Source: Prolixibacteraceae bacterium (lineage in GTDB: Bacteria > Bacteroidota > Bacteroidia > Bacteroidales > Prolixibacteraceae). Taken from it: a stretch of 7,931 nt of DNA. The position numbers were made by a program, and so were the translations under genes. This document shows, piece after piece, positions 1 through 7,515 of this stretch. The notes below the pieces were generated by a model. The model searched no databases, was not told where the DNA came from, and was given only the letters and a program-made list of their open reading frames with translations. Numbering within the stretch: the stretch's first letter is position 1; each line of letters begins with the position of its first letter. The stretch covers positions 1 to 7,931 of the forward strand of contig JAFGDX010000361.1 of the NCBI GenBank assembly GCA_016931875.1. The letters run 5' to 3'.

Positions 1-1701
1 GGTAACGATTATACCAACTGGTTTTATTCCAACTTTCAGTACATCTATCCATGGTCGCAAATTACCACTGTTCAGGGTGGAAACGGCCCGGGCATGGCTG
101 AAATGGGACCATACGGCTCTCAAAATATCTATTCAGGTTTGATTCCGCAAACCATGGATGTTCGTCAACGGATTGATGCAATGAGTGAAGAAGACAAGGC
201 CATTTATCAGTCGTTAAAAGCCATTACCTATGCCATTCAAATTCAGCCGGCAATTACGGTAACCGACTTTACAGGTTCCATGGTTTACACCGAAGCGGGT
301 CTGGCTCCTTACACCACTCCGCCGCTGATTACTCCAAAGTACGACAACCAGGAAGCTCTTTTTGATACCTGGTTAACCGAACTGAACAATGCGATTACAA
401 CCCTAACAACCGCTGAAAACCAGGTTGTTTTGGGAAGCCAGGATGTAATTTACGGTGGTGATTACACTAAATGGGCCAAATTCTGTAACCTGTTAAAATT
501 AAAAATTGCTGCCCGCCTGGTGAATATTGACAACGCCAAAGCCATGCAGATTGCGCAGGAAGTGGCCAATTCTCCCGCCGGTTATATGGATAACCTGGAT
601 GACGATTTTGTTTACAACCGCGGTGTAAAATATTACGGCACCGGAAACGGAATGTGGATTGGTTACGCAGGCCGGAATATTGTTGACTTTTTGGTTGAAA
701 ACCAGGACCCGCGTTTACGCTTCATTTTCGAAAAAAACCACTTTAATGCCGAAGTTGTTCAGGCATTTATTGATGCAGGAAAAGCTCTGCCTCCGTATGT
801 GGAAGAATACGTGGAATTTGATGGCGAAGGTAATTTTGCAGGATGGAAAGGCCCGGGCGAACCATGGGTAAGGTACCACGGCGTACCGCTGGCTCCCGAC
901 GCTACCCTTGCCGGTGAAAACGACATTTATTTCGACCAGGGTACCTTGTATCGGATTTCTCTGAACGATGTGGAAAAAACCTATTCGGCAACCTCACTTT
1001 TTTCTGAGAAACTGGTTCGCACAACGTACGATTACACATACCCAACCAAACCCGGCGGACGTGTAATTCAGCTGAAAGACAACGATCCTCCGTTGAAAGT
1101 AATTCTGGGTAGTTCGGCTGAAACCAATCTGTATCTGGCCGAATTTAAACTACTGGGCGCCAACCTGCCCAAGTCGGCTCAGGAATATTTCAATCGTGGT
1201 GTTGAATTGTCAATCCGCCGTGCCGATGCGCTGGCTGAAAACAACCAGATGCCCTACTACGAAAGCGATCCGGTTTACCTTGACCCCGCCGAAGCAGCCG
1301 CTGCTTCAACCCAATTAAAAGCGGGTGAAATTGAAGCACTGCTTACACAACCGGCTTTCGACCTGAGTACCGACGGATTGGAAAAAGTTTACATTCAGCA
1401 GTACATTAACTTCGCCAATACACCCGGCGACGTTTGGTCAGTAGTGCGTCGTTCAGGTATTCCAAAAAAGAACAGCGAATACCTGGCATGGGACCCGCTG
1501 CTTGCCTCTGGAAATGAACTGACATTACCCAGAAGGTTTACTGTGGGAACTCCAACTGAAGACAGCAAAAACTACGCAAACGAGGTGCAGGCTGTTCAGG
1601 AACAGGGTTTCACAACCGGAACTTCTGACCCGGTTATTTTGAATACCGAAAGATTATGGTTCGATAAACAGAATCCACAATACGGTGCCGGGCCAAAATA
1701 A
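1..1701 (+). CDS. SusD/RagB-type nutrient-binding outer-membrane lipoprotein (SusD-like_2 type), 5' truncated
   Basis: The frame is open from base 1, so the gene begins upstream of the window. The first in-frame ATG (94) is internal: the codons before it read as ordinary protein (for example NWFYSNFQYIYPWSQ). The 566 visible residues lack the signal peptide and lipobox. Family marks are the helical segment WAKFCNLLKLKIAARL (about 472-519), the later segment around YINFANTPGDVWSVVRRSGIP (about 1400-1464), a 'LPRRFTVGTPTED' stretch, and the ending NTERLWFDKQNP, close to the 'R.WWD' ending usual in SusD-like_2 proteins. SusD proteins sit on the cell surface as the lid of a SusC TonB-dependent transporter and bind oligosaccharides or peptides. 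SusC should therefore lie just upstream, but it is not visible. The ligand cannot be read from the sequence. A hairpin terminator follows 49 bp after the stop, so the downstream genes are probably a separate transcript. The family is clear; the substrate is unknown. Confidence 0.9.
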   Translation, partial: GNDYTNWFYSNFQYIYPWSQITTVQGGNGPGMAEMGPYGSQNIYSGLIPQTMDVRQRIDAMSEEDKAIYQSLKAITYAIQIQPAITVTDFTGSMVYTEAGLAPYTTPPLITPKYDNQEALFDTWLTELNNAITTLTTAENQVVLGSQDVIYGGDYTKWAKFCNLLKLKIAARLVNIDNAKAMQIAQEVANSPAGYMDNLDDDFVYNRGVKYYGTGNGMWIGYAGRNIVDFLVENQDPRLRFIFEKNHFNAEVVQAFIDAGKALPPYVEEYVEFDGEGNFAGWKGPGEPWVRYHGVPLAPDATLAGENDIYFDQGTLYRISLNDVEKTYSATSLFSEKLVRTTYDYTYPTKPGGRVIQLKDNDPPLKVILGSSAETNLYLAEFKLLGANLPKSAQEYFNRGVELSIRRADALAENNQMPYYESDPVYLDPAEAAAASTQLKAGEIEALLTQPAFDLSTDGLEKVYIQQYINFANTPGDVWSVVRRSGIPKKNSEYLAWDPLLASGNELTLPRRFTVGTPTEDSKNYANEVQAVQEQGFTTGTSDPVILNTERLWFDKQNPQYGAGPK

Positions 1702-1750
1702 CAATTTGAGGAAACAATCTTCATAAACAAATATTGGTCAAACAGAGAAA

Positions 1751-1787
1751 CAAGAGCTGCCTGTAAACCGGGTGGCTCTTGTCTTTT
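1751..1787 (+). terminator. Rho-independent terminator after the SusD-like gene
   Basis: CAAGAGCTGCC (1751-1761) pairs with GGTGGCTCTTG (1771-1781). This makes an 11-bp stem with two G-U wobbles around a 9-nt loop, followed by TCTTTT. It lies 49 bp after the stop codon at 1701 and 40 bp before the next start. It marks the probable end of the SusC/SusD transcript. The T-run is short and interrupted by a C, so some read-through is possible. Confidence 0.8.
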
Positions 1788-1826
1788 AAGAACCTACCTT
1801 TATCCTAAAAAACTATAAACCATAAA

Positions 1827-2504
1827 ATGAAAAATTTTGTTTTACTTTTTGCTGTTGCTTGTCTGTTGGTTTTGAATATTCAGGCTTTTGCACAAAACGT
1901 TACTATAAACGGCCGTGTTACAACATTTGATAAATACGGATTAAACAGAGTGACCATCACCGCAAAAAAATCAGGTATTATTGCAGAATCCGATTCTTCC
2001 GGCTATTATGTTATTATTTGTCCTGCTGATGATAAGCTTGTTTTTGAAGCCAATGGTTTTACACAACAAAAAATAAATCTGAAAAACAGGGATGTCACTG
2101 ATTCTGTGAACATTAATTTAAAATTAGGACAATCGGATAAAAATATTGAAATAGCAACGGGTTATGGGCACATCAATAAAAACCGGCTGACCCACGCCAT
2201 CGAGCAACTGGAATCAGGCGAAGATTTTAGCGGATACAGCTCGGTTGTCGACATCATTAAAGGAAGAGTGAGCGGGGTACAGGTTTCTCCAACCTCAATT
2301 TCAATCAGGGGAACAAGCACTTACCAGGGAAACGAGGCGCTGCTGATAGTGGACGAAACCATTGTTGATTTTAATTTTCTGAAGAATATGCCAACCTCAG
2401 AAGTAAAATCCGTAAATGTGCTGAAAGGCGCTTCTGCTTCAGCCCGCTACGGGGCAAGAGGCATGGACGGTGTGATTGTTATTGAAACAAAATCAAAAAA
2501 ATAA
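1827..2504 (+). CDS. Exported stand-alone TonB-receptor plug protein (CarboxypepD_reg-like + plug, no beta-barrel)
   Basis: The 225-residue product has a Sec signal peptide (1-22, cleavage likely at AFA|Q). A carboxypeptidase-regulatory-like/Ig-like domain follows (about 25-100: 'INGRVTTFDKYGLNRVTI', 'SDSSGYYVI', 'LVFEANGF'), then a TonB-receptor plug (about 107-222). The plug keeps SusC-type landmarks: IEIATGYG (108-114), where SusC proteins have EVVVVGYG, 'IIKGRVSGVQV' (143-153), 'ISIRGTSTYQG' (158-168), 'ALLIVDETIV' (171-180), 'VKSVNVLKGASASARYGARG' (193-212) and 'DGVIVIETK' (214-222). The protein stops exactly where the roughly 700-residue barrel of a SusC/RagA protein would begin. The next frame opens 44 bp later with its own signal peptide, so no detached barrel follows. 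It cannot form a pore by itself. It is probably periplasmic or envelope-associated and co-transcribed with the N-glycanase gene. Its role is unknown. It could be a functional adaptor or a remnant of a SusC gene; the intact reading frame and clean end favour a retained protein. Confidence 0.85.
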   Translation: MKNFVLLFAVACLLVLNIQAFAQNVTINGRVTTFDKYGLNRVTITAKKSGIIAESDSSGYYVIICPADDKLVFEANGFTQQKINLKNRDVTDSVNINLKLGQSDKNIEIATGYGHINKNRLTHAIEQLESGEDFSGYSSVVDIIKGRVSGVQVSPTSISIRGTSTYQGNEALLIVDETIVDFNFLKNMPTSEVKSVNVLKGASASARYGARGMDGVIVIETKSKK

Positions 2505-2548
2505 CGGAATAATCGGTTAGAAATTTTTTAAATACAAAACAAAAAAGA

Positions 2549-4270
2549 ATGTTACGGAAAAACAGTTTTATCGTATTGATTTTAAGTGTGATAGTTGCAG
2601 GTTTTTCAGCATCTGCCAAATCAGATTCCGGAAAAACAAAGATTATTTACCAAACTGTAATAAATGGTGAACCCAGTTCGCGCGGAGGTCAAACCATTGT
2701 AATTGCAGGAATTGCGCAAGCCAAAGCTTTTTCTGAAAACCCGGGGGTGGAATTAATCCCGCAAACTCCGCAAGAAGTTAGTTACATTGAATTCAGTGAG
2801 AAATTCACTTACCAGGTGGCCGATCTTTTTAACGGGCGGCGGATATATACAGAAACTCCTTTTTCTGAATACCCGAAGCTGGAAGAAACCGGCGAAACCG
2901 AAGAAATACTTGGCTACACCTGCAAAAAGGTAAAAGGTTCGCTGCGGTCCAATTCCATCGAAATCTGGTACACCACAGAACTGAATGTAAATGGTACGCC
3001 GCTGATGAGCCACGGTATTGTTGACGGCCTTGTTTTGAAAGTTGTTAGAAATGGAAATTATGGATTGGTGGCTACCAGCATTGAAGAAATTAAGAAAAAA
3101 GATGCAGAACCTGTATTTCCTGAAAACCTGGGTGAAAAGGCGGATGCCCCGCTTTACCGTCATTTGCTCACAAGTAGTTTTATCACAACAGTTGAAGTTT
3201 TTAACAACGAACAAATCAGTTGGGGAAATCCCATTGAAAACCCCGATGGTATTCAACTGAATAAAACTTATAAATATGCGGGCGGAACCATCATTGCCAA
3301 AAAAGTAAAACTGCCGGAAGTTGCTTCAGATCACCTTGTTTTTGCTGAACTGGAACAGTATTCCAACGGCGATGCTTACGACCGGACGGGAACCGTTTTT
3401 ATGATTCCGGAAAACAAGGAAAAATCATTTTTCGACGCGCTGGAAAACGGTGTGGAAACCGTTCCTGCATTTCAGGCGGCCAACGGCAAAAGTTATCACG
3501 GTACTGTGGCTACTCCTGATTTTGCACCTGCCGTTGAACTGGTGCGCTTTTTCACGCCGTTCGGAGTAAATCATTTTAACGAACAGGTGCAGGTTTACGG
3601 CCAGGAATGGGAAGAAAAAGCGTATTACAAACAAGATATTACTGAATTGTTACCGCTACTGAAAGGTGAAGTCTGGATAGGTGTGTTTATTGGAAATTAC
3701 GACAAGGGCGGGCACAAAGTAAGTCTGGAAATAAAATATTATCCCGGCGACCGCGTGGTTCGTGAGCAGGAAAACGAAAAGGAGGCCTGGATTTATCCGC
3801 TTTTCAACACCCTCAACATTATGGAAATGGCAGGTCAGGAATACGGAACCTTGTTTGAAAATGATTCTTTGGAAATTGCTTTTGAAGTGCCCGAAGGAGT
3901 TGAAAACCTTACTTTACGCTACATTTCAACCGGCCACGGCGGCTGGGGCGGCGGCGATGAATTCAACCAAAAGCTGAATGAAATTTTTATTGACGACAAA
4001 TGGGTTGACAGTTACACACCCTGGAACTGCAACTGTGGTTCATTCCGTAAATACAATCCGGCTTCCGGTAATTTTTGGAATGGTGTTACATCCAGCGATT
4101 ACAGCCGCTCGGGATGGTGCCCCGGAGAAGCAACCAACCCGGTTTTTATTCCGCTAAAAAATCTGAACCCCGGCAGGCATGTGATGAAAATTGCGATTCC
4201 GATTGGTGAACGGGAAGGCGGAAGTTTTAGTCACTGGAATATTTCGGGAGTACTGGTTGGTGAAAAGTAA
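2549..4270 (+). CDS. Exported PNGase F-like peptide:N-glycosidase with GLPGLI-like N-terminal domain
   Basis: The likely reaction is hydrolysis of the amide bond between Asn and the first GlcNAc of N-glycoproteins, releasing the glycan. The 573-residue product has a signal peptide (about 1-23, SASA|K). A GLPGLI-like domain follows (about 30-185: 'ILGYTCKKVKG', 'IEIWYTTELNVNGTP', 'GIVDGLVLKVV'), then the PNGase F N-lobe (about 215-400) and C-lobe (about 412-571). By-eye alignment to Elizabethkingia PNGase F puts 'DAYDRTGTVF' over 'DEWDRYANVY', so Asp278 matches catalytic Asp60 and Arg279 matches Arg61. Glu471, in a 'GGDEFNQ' stretch, falls on Glu206. 'SRSGWCPGE' (519-527) matches 'DRAGWCPGM', and Cys494 or Cys496 with Cys524 can form the matching disulfide. 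Two differences stand out: the cysteines flanking Glu206 are absent, and Gly382 appears to stand where Glu118 should be. The protein is much longer than PNGase F (about 314 mature residues) because of the N-terminal domain; PNGase F-II-type enzymes also carry an extra N-terminal domain. The family is firm; activity is inferred. Confidence 0.85.
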   Translation: MLRKNSFIVLILSVIVAGFSASAKSDSGKTKIIYQTVINGEPSSRGGQTIVIAGIAQAKAFSENPGVELIPQTPQEVSYIEFSEKFTYQVADLFNGRRIYTETPFSEYPKLEETGETEEILGYTCKKVKGSLRSNSIEIWYTTELNVNGTPLMSHGIVDGLVLKVVRNGNYGLVATSIEEIKKKDAEPVFPENLGEKADAPLYRHLLTSSFITTVEVFNNEQISWGNPIENPDGIQLNKTYKYAGGTIIAKKVKLPEVASDHLVFAELEQYSNGDAYDRTGTVFMIPENKEKSFFDALENGVETVPAFQAANGKSYHGTVATPDFAPAVELVRFFTPFGVNHFNEQVQVYGQEWEEKAYYKQDITELLPLLKGEVWIGVFIGNYDKGGHKVSLEIKYYPGDRVVREQENEKEAWIYPLFNTLNIMEMAGQEYGTLFENDSLEIAFEVPEGVENLTLRYISTGHGGWGGGDEFNQKLNEIFIDDKWVDSYTPWNCNCGSFRKYNPASGNFWNGVTSSDYSRSGWCPGEATNPVFIPLKNLNPGRHVMKIAIPIGEREGGSFSHWNISGVLVGEK

Positions 4271-4324
4271 AAAATATGGTTTCATTTTTTGTGTGCCGAA
4301 TAGGGGTAGTTGAATTTAGAATTG

Positions 4325-4348
4325 TCTTTTATTAAAAGAGTTTTTTTT
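4325..4348 (+). terminator. Possible weak terminator after the N-glycanase gene
   Basis: TCTTTT (4325-4330) and AAAAGA (4334-4339) form a 6-bp, mostly A-T hairpin with a 3-nt loop. A G and eight T residues (4341-4348) follow. It lies about 55 bp after the N-glycanase stop. The stem is weak, so it may be only chance AT-rich sequence upstream of the stronger hairpin at 4381-4413. Confidence 0.3.
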
Positions 4349-4380
4349 CATAAATAGATACGTGTTTCGTTGAATCACGA

Positions 4381-4413
4381 AAAAGGGACGACCATTGACG
4401 GTTGTCCCTTTTT
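4381..4413. terminator. Bidirectional Rho-independent terminator between convergent genes
   Basis: AAAAGGGACGACC (4381-4393) pairs with GGTTGTCCCTTTT (4400-4412) over 13 bp with one G-U wobble, around the 6-nt loop ATTGAC. On the + strand the 3' arm runs into TTTTT (4409-4413). On the - strand the 5' arm gives a matching T-run. It sits between the ends of the N-glycanase (4270) and GH109 (4434) genes and can end both transcripts. Confidence 0.88.
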
Positions 4414-4433
4414 ACTGCTCCATATATTGTTTA

Positions 4434-5903
4434 TCAAACATTTAGCTGGCTTTCTGCTTCGGCAGTAACTCTTACTCCGGTTGTTCCTCCTTGCGATAAA
4501 GTGATGTCAACCGGGGTGTTGTTTTTCCATGCCCCGTTGGTAAAATCAGGAACCTCAATCGAGTTTGATTTATTAGCCACCGACCATTCGCTCAGAGGTG
4601 TAATAACACTCCAGAGTGCAGCATCGTAAACATCCTGGTCAAGCGGAATTCCGTTACGCAGACAATCGATAAGGCGCCAGTCCATCATAAAATCCATTCC
4701 TCCGTGGCCTCCAACTTTTTTGGCCATGTCGCCAACCAGTTTTACAATTTCGGGTGTATATTTTTCTTCCAGAACTTTCATTTCATCCTCACCAAACCAA
4801 CTGTGGCCTTTGGCAATTTTACCCGGAAGCGGATATTTGCGGGCCATCCCTTCGGTGCCGCTCACCAGGTGAATTCGTGAATACACACGCGGACTTGTCA
4901 CATCATGCTGAATCATTATGGTTTTCCCTTTGTTGGTGCAAACCATGGTGGTATTCATGTTTCCACGGTAGTTACTGGTTTTGAATTCATTCCAAAAATC
5001 GTCGTCCGCAGCCAGTTCTTCGGCTCGTTTTGCCATTTGAAAATCGAAACTTGACATCGAAGTCAGGTAATCCATTTTGTCGCCGCGGTTTACATTCAGA
5101 ATCTGACACACCGGCCCCAGTCCGTGGGTTGGATACAGGTTTCCGTTTCTGCCCTGGTTTTCTCTCAGCCGCCACATGTCTGAATAACCGTCTTTGCTAA
5201 AATTACTGTCAATCAGTGTGTGAATATAAGCTCCTTCAACATGAACTATTTCGCCAAAAAATCCCTGGCGGGCCATGTTCAGAGTGAGCAATTCAAAGAA
5301 ATCGTAACAACAGTTTTCAAGCATCATGCAATGCTTTTTGGTTCGTTCCGATGTTTCAACCAGTTGCCAGGCTTCTTCTACTGTTACCGCCGCCGGAACT
5401 TCTGTAGCAGCATGTTTGTCGTTTTCCATCGCATAAACCGCCATCGGTGTGTGCAAATGCCATGGCGTACAGATGTAAATCAGGTCAATATCGGGGCTTT
5501 CACACATTTCTTTCCAGGCATCTTCGCTGCCGCCGTATTCCTTTGCTTTTGGCAAACCGTGTTTCTCAAGTATTTTTTGGCCTTTGGCCACCATGTTGAT
5601 ATCCTTGTCGCACAATCCAGCAATTTCAACACCGTCTATATTCGATATCCGTTCTACTGCACCCGGGCCGCGATTTCCCAAACCAATAAACCCGATTCTT
5701 ACTTTATCGAGTTTGGGTGCCGCATAACCACTCATGTTAAACACTTGCGGATGCGATGCCGAGGCTGCTTCTTTTATTCCAGCCAGTTGTGATTCAGGTT
5801 GCTGCGAAGATACGGTTTGTGAACAGGACGACAATCCGCCGGAAAGCATCCCGGCCCCTGCAACTCCTGCAATTTGAAAAAACTTTCTTCTGTTAGTTTT
5901 CAT
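4434..5903 (-). CDS. GH109 family glycosidase (Gfo/Idh/MocA fold, alpha-N-acetylgalactosaminidase type), Tat-exported
   Basis: GH109 enzymes cleave glycosidic bonds by transient oxidation with tightly bound NAD. The type member, Elizabethkingia NagA, removes terminal alpha-GalNAc (blood group A activity). The 489-residue product starts with a twin-arginine motif (NRRKFF, 4-9) and a hydrophobic stretch ending at 'GLSSC'. Cys27 could be lipidated, which would make it a Tat lipoprotein. The Rossmann dinucleotide site is 'RIGFIGLGNRGPG' (69-81). 'CTPWHLHTPMAVYAM' (145-159) and 'HAATEVPAAVTVEEAW' (164-179) are typical of Gfo/Idh/MocA proteins. Strong GH109 marks are 'HCMMLENCCYDFFEL' (191-205), 'MARQGFFGEIVHVEGAYIH' (210-228) and 'YPTHGLGPV' (257-265), which carries the active-site Tyr and His. 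The length suits GH109. It converges on the N-glycanase gene and has its own spacer upstream, so it is a separate transcript. Substrate linkage cannot be fixed from sequence; some GH109 proteins act on other hexosaminides. Confidence 0.92.
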   Translation of the reverse strand: MKTNRRKFFQIAGVAGAGMLSGGLSSCSQTVSSQQPESQLAGIKEAASASHPQVFNMSGYAAPKLDKVRIGFIGLGNRGPGAVERISNIDGVEIAGLCDKDINMVAKGQKILEKHGLPKAKEYGGSEDAWKEMCESPDIDLIYICTPWHLHTPMAVYAMENDKHAATEVPAAVTVEEAWQLVETSERTKKHCMMLENCCYDFFELLTLNMARQGFFGEIVHVEGAYIHTLIDSNFSKDGYSDMWRLRENQGRNGNLYPTHGLGPVCQILNVNRGDKMDYLTSMSSFDFQMAKRAEELAADDDFWNEFKTSNYRGNMNTTMVCTNKGKTIMIQHDVTSPRVYSRIHLVSGTEGMARKYPLPGKIAKGHSWFGEDEMKVLEEKYTPEIVKLVGDMAKKVGGHGGMDFMMDWRLIDCLRNGIPLDQDVYDAALWSVITPLSEWSVANKSNSIEVPDFTNGAWKNNTPVDITLSQGGTTGVRVTAEAESQLNV

Positions 5904-6139
5904 TATTTTATATGGTTTAAGTTTTAAATTTATTTCAAAAGTTCATGCAACGAAATTAAAAAGTTTTAAAAATAAAAAGAATAAAAATCAAATTCAATTG
6001 ATTTTACCAGTTTATTATTCCACATGATAATTTTTTCTATATTAGTTTACTAAAACTAAAAAAATGCTTTACCAGAACATTTTTATATTTCTGTTGATTC
6101 TCACCGGCAATTTTCTGAAATTTTATTAAACCAATCCAT
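5904..6139. other. Divergent AT-rich intergenic spacer
   Basis: This 236-bp A/T-rich spacer lies between the GH109 start (-) and the Omp85-like gene start (+), so it must hold or abut the promoters of both units. No convincing Bacteroidota promoter (TTG about 19-21 bp before TAnnTTTG) was found by eye. The closest - strand match, AACTTTTG (complement of 5936-5943), has no well-spaced TTG upstream. It also holds a 7-bp inverted repeat (6042-6059) and a 21-codon open frame (6064-6129), both covered under findings. Confidence 0.6.
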
Positions 6140-7462
6140 ATGAAAAAATATTTTTTGCTGTCCTTTTCCGTCATGTTTTTTTGTACTGCATTTGCACAGG
6201 AAGAAGTTACAAAAAGTGGGTGGAATTTTGGCGCCCTGCCAACCATTACTTTTGATACCGACCTTGGGTTTCAATACGGCGCACTGGTAAATTTGTATGA
6301 TTATGGCGACGGAAGCCGCTATCCCAATTACAATCACTCCTTGTATTTCGAAGTATCGCGATTTACCAAGGGAAGCGGAATTAACCGGTTTTATTACGAT
6401 TCGGATGAGCTGTTCAAAGGTCTGCAAACGTCGGTTGATATCAGCTTTTTGTCCGACCAGGCCTACGATTTTTATGGTTTTAACGGTTACGAAGCAGTGG
6501 TGAACTCCGATTGGTTCGACGATGAAAGCGACGCATACAAAACACGGATGTTTTATAAATACGACCGGAAAATGTTTCGTTTTAAGGTGGATTTAGAGGG
6601 AAAATTTGTGGGCGAAAATTGGAGGTGGGCTGCCGGAATTAATTTACTGAATTTTAAAGTTGGCTCTGTCAATCTGGAAAAACTCAACAAAGGGAAAAAA
6701 GGCGACGATGTTTTGCCTGATGTGGACGGGTTGTTTGAAAAATACCAGGACTGGGGAATTATTCCGGAAGAAGAGGCTAACGGCGGTTTTGTACCCGAGT
6801 TGAAAGCCGGATTGGTTTACGATACGCGCGATAACCGTCCGAACCCAATGAAGGGAATCTGGACCGAAGCTGTGATTGTGGCGGCTCCCGAATTTCTTGG
6901 CGGCGAAAGTTCGTTTGCCAAATTAAGCTTAACACACCGCCAGTATTTTACTTTAATTCCGAACAATTTATCGCTGGTTTATCGTTTGGCTTATCAAACC
7001 ACGGTTGCAGGCGACGTGCCGTTTTATTACCAGACACAGGTAATTACCTCCGTTCTGAAAGGGGCTGCTTCGGAAGGACTGGGCGGGGCAAAATCACTAC
7101 GTGGAGTTCGTCGCAACCGCATTGTTGGCGATGGATTTTTCTATGGAAATCTGGAAGCCCGCTGGAAATTTGCACGCTTTCAGTTTATCAATAATAACTT
7201 CTACCTCGGACTCAACGGTTTTATGGACTTTGGCCAGGTTACAAAAAAGATTGATGTAAACTTTCCGCCGGTAACTGATCCCCGGATTGATTATGAAAGT
7301 ATGTATTATAATGAAGGTGCTGAAAGTATGCATGTGTCATACGGCGCCGGACTGCGTGTGGTAATGAACCAGAATTTTATTGTAGCCATTGATTACGGAA
7401 TGGCTGCCGACGAACGCGACGGTGATTCCGGATTGTACATTGGACTGAATTATCTGTTTTAG
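6140..7462 (+). CDS. Omp85/BamA-TamA family outer-membrane barrel protein lacking POTRA domains
   Basis: The 440-residue product has a Sec signal peptide (1-19, AFA|Q) and then goes straight into alternating aromatic/polar strands typical of an outer-membrane beta-barrel. There is no room for periplasmic POTRA repeats: the barrel appears to start near residue 27. The surface-antigen (Omp85 barrel) signature is seen in 'GLVYDTRDNRPNPMKGIW' (224-241) and in 'GGAKSLRGVRRNRIVGDG' (315-332), followed by 'FYGNLEARW'. The second matches the L6-loop region, where BamA has VRGF/VRGY; here it reads LRGV. The chain ends in 'GLYIGLNYLF' with a C-terminal Phe, as usual for barrels recognised by the Bam machinery. 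Family members assemble or export outer-membrane or surface proteins, but POTRA-less members have no settled function, and none is assigned here. The next gene starts 53 bp downstream with no terminator between, so the two are probably co-transcribed. Confidence 0.85.
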   Translation: MKKYFLLSFSVMFFCTAFAQEEVTKSGWNFGALPTITFDTDLGFQYGALVNLYDYGDGSRYPNYNHSLYFEVSRFTKGSGINRFYYDSDELFKGLQTSVDISFLSDQAYDFYGFNGYEAVVNSDWFDDESDAYKTRMFYKYDRKMFRFKVDLEGKFVGENWRWAAGINLLNFKVGSVNLEKLNKGKKGDDVLPDVDGLFEKYQDWGIIPEEEANGGFVPELKAGLVYDTRDNRPNPMKGIWTEAVIVAAPEFLGGESSFAKLSLTHRQYFTLIPNNLSLVYRLAYQTTVAGDVPFYYQTQVITSVLKGAASEGLGGAKSLRGVRRNRIVGDGFFYGNLEARWKFARFQFINNNFYLGLNGFMDFGQVTKKIDVNFPPVTDPRIDYESMYYNEGAESMHVSYGAGLRVVMNQNFIVAIDYGMAADERDGDSGLYIGLNYLF

Positions 7463-7515
7463 GAATATTTTTCAATCTTTCGGTTACTAACTTTTAACAA
7501 AATAAAATCCAAATT

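Noticed and set aside
94..94. ATG at 94 as the true start of the first gene
   Set aside because: The same frame is open back to base 1 and reads as protein. There is no signal peptide after ATG 94, although SusD proteins are lipoproteins.
1779..1802. Possible promoter (TTG 1779-1781, TACCTTTA 1795-1802) for the plug gene
   Set aside because: The spacing is about 13 bp instead of about 19-21, the final G of TAnnTTTG is missing, and the TTG lies inside the terminator stem.
2753..3256. 167-codon - strand frame opposite the N-glycanase
   Set aside because: It is antisense to a clear coding gene, shows no recognisable domain, and has the composition of a reverse-complement shadow.
3953..3967. 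GGDEF string in the N-glycanase (residues 468-472)
   Set aside because: It looks like the diguanylate cyclase signature, but it lies in the PNGase F C-lobe where PNGase F has 'GCAEW'. The surrounding sequence matches PNGase F, and the protein is exported. The match is coincidental.
5220..5792. 190-codon + strand frame opposite GH109
   Set aside because: It is rich in Phe, Cys and His with no domain logic, and it lies fully antisense to a well-recognised GH109 gene. It is a shadow frame.
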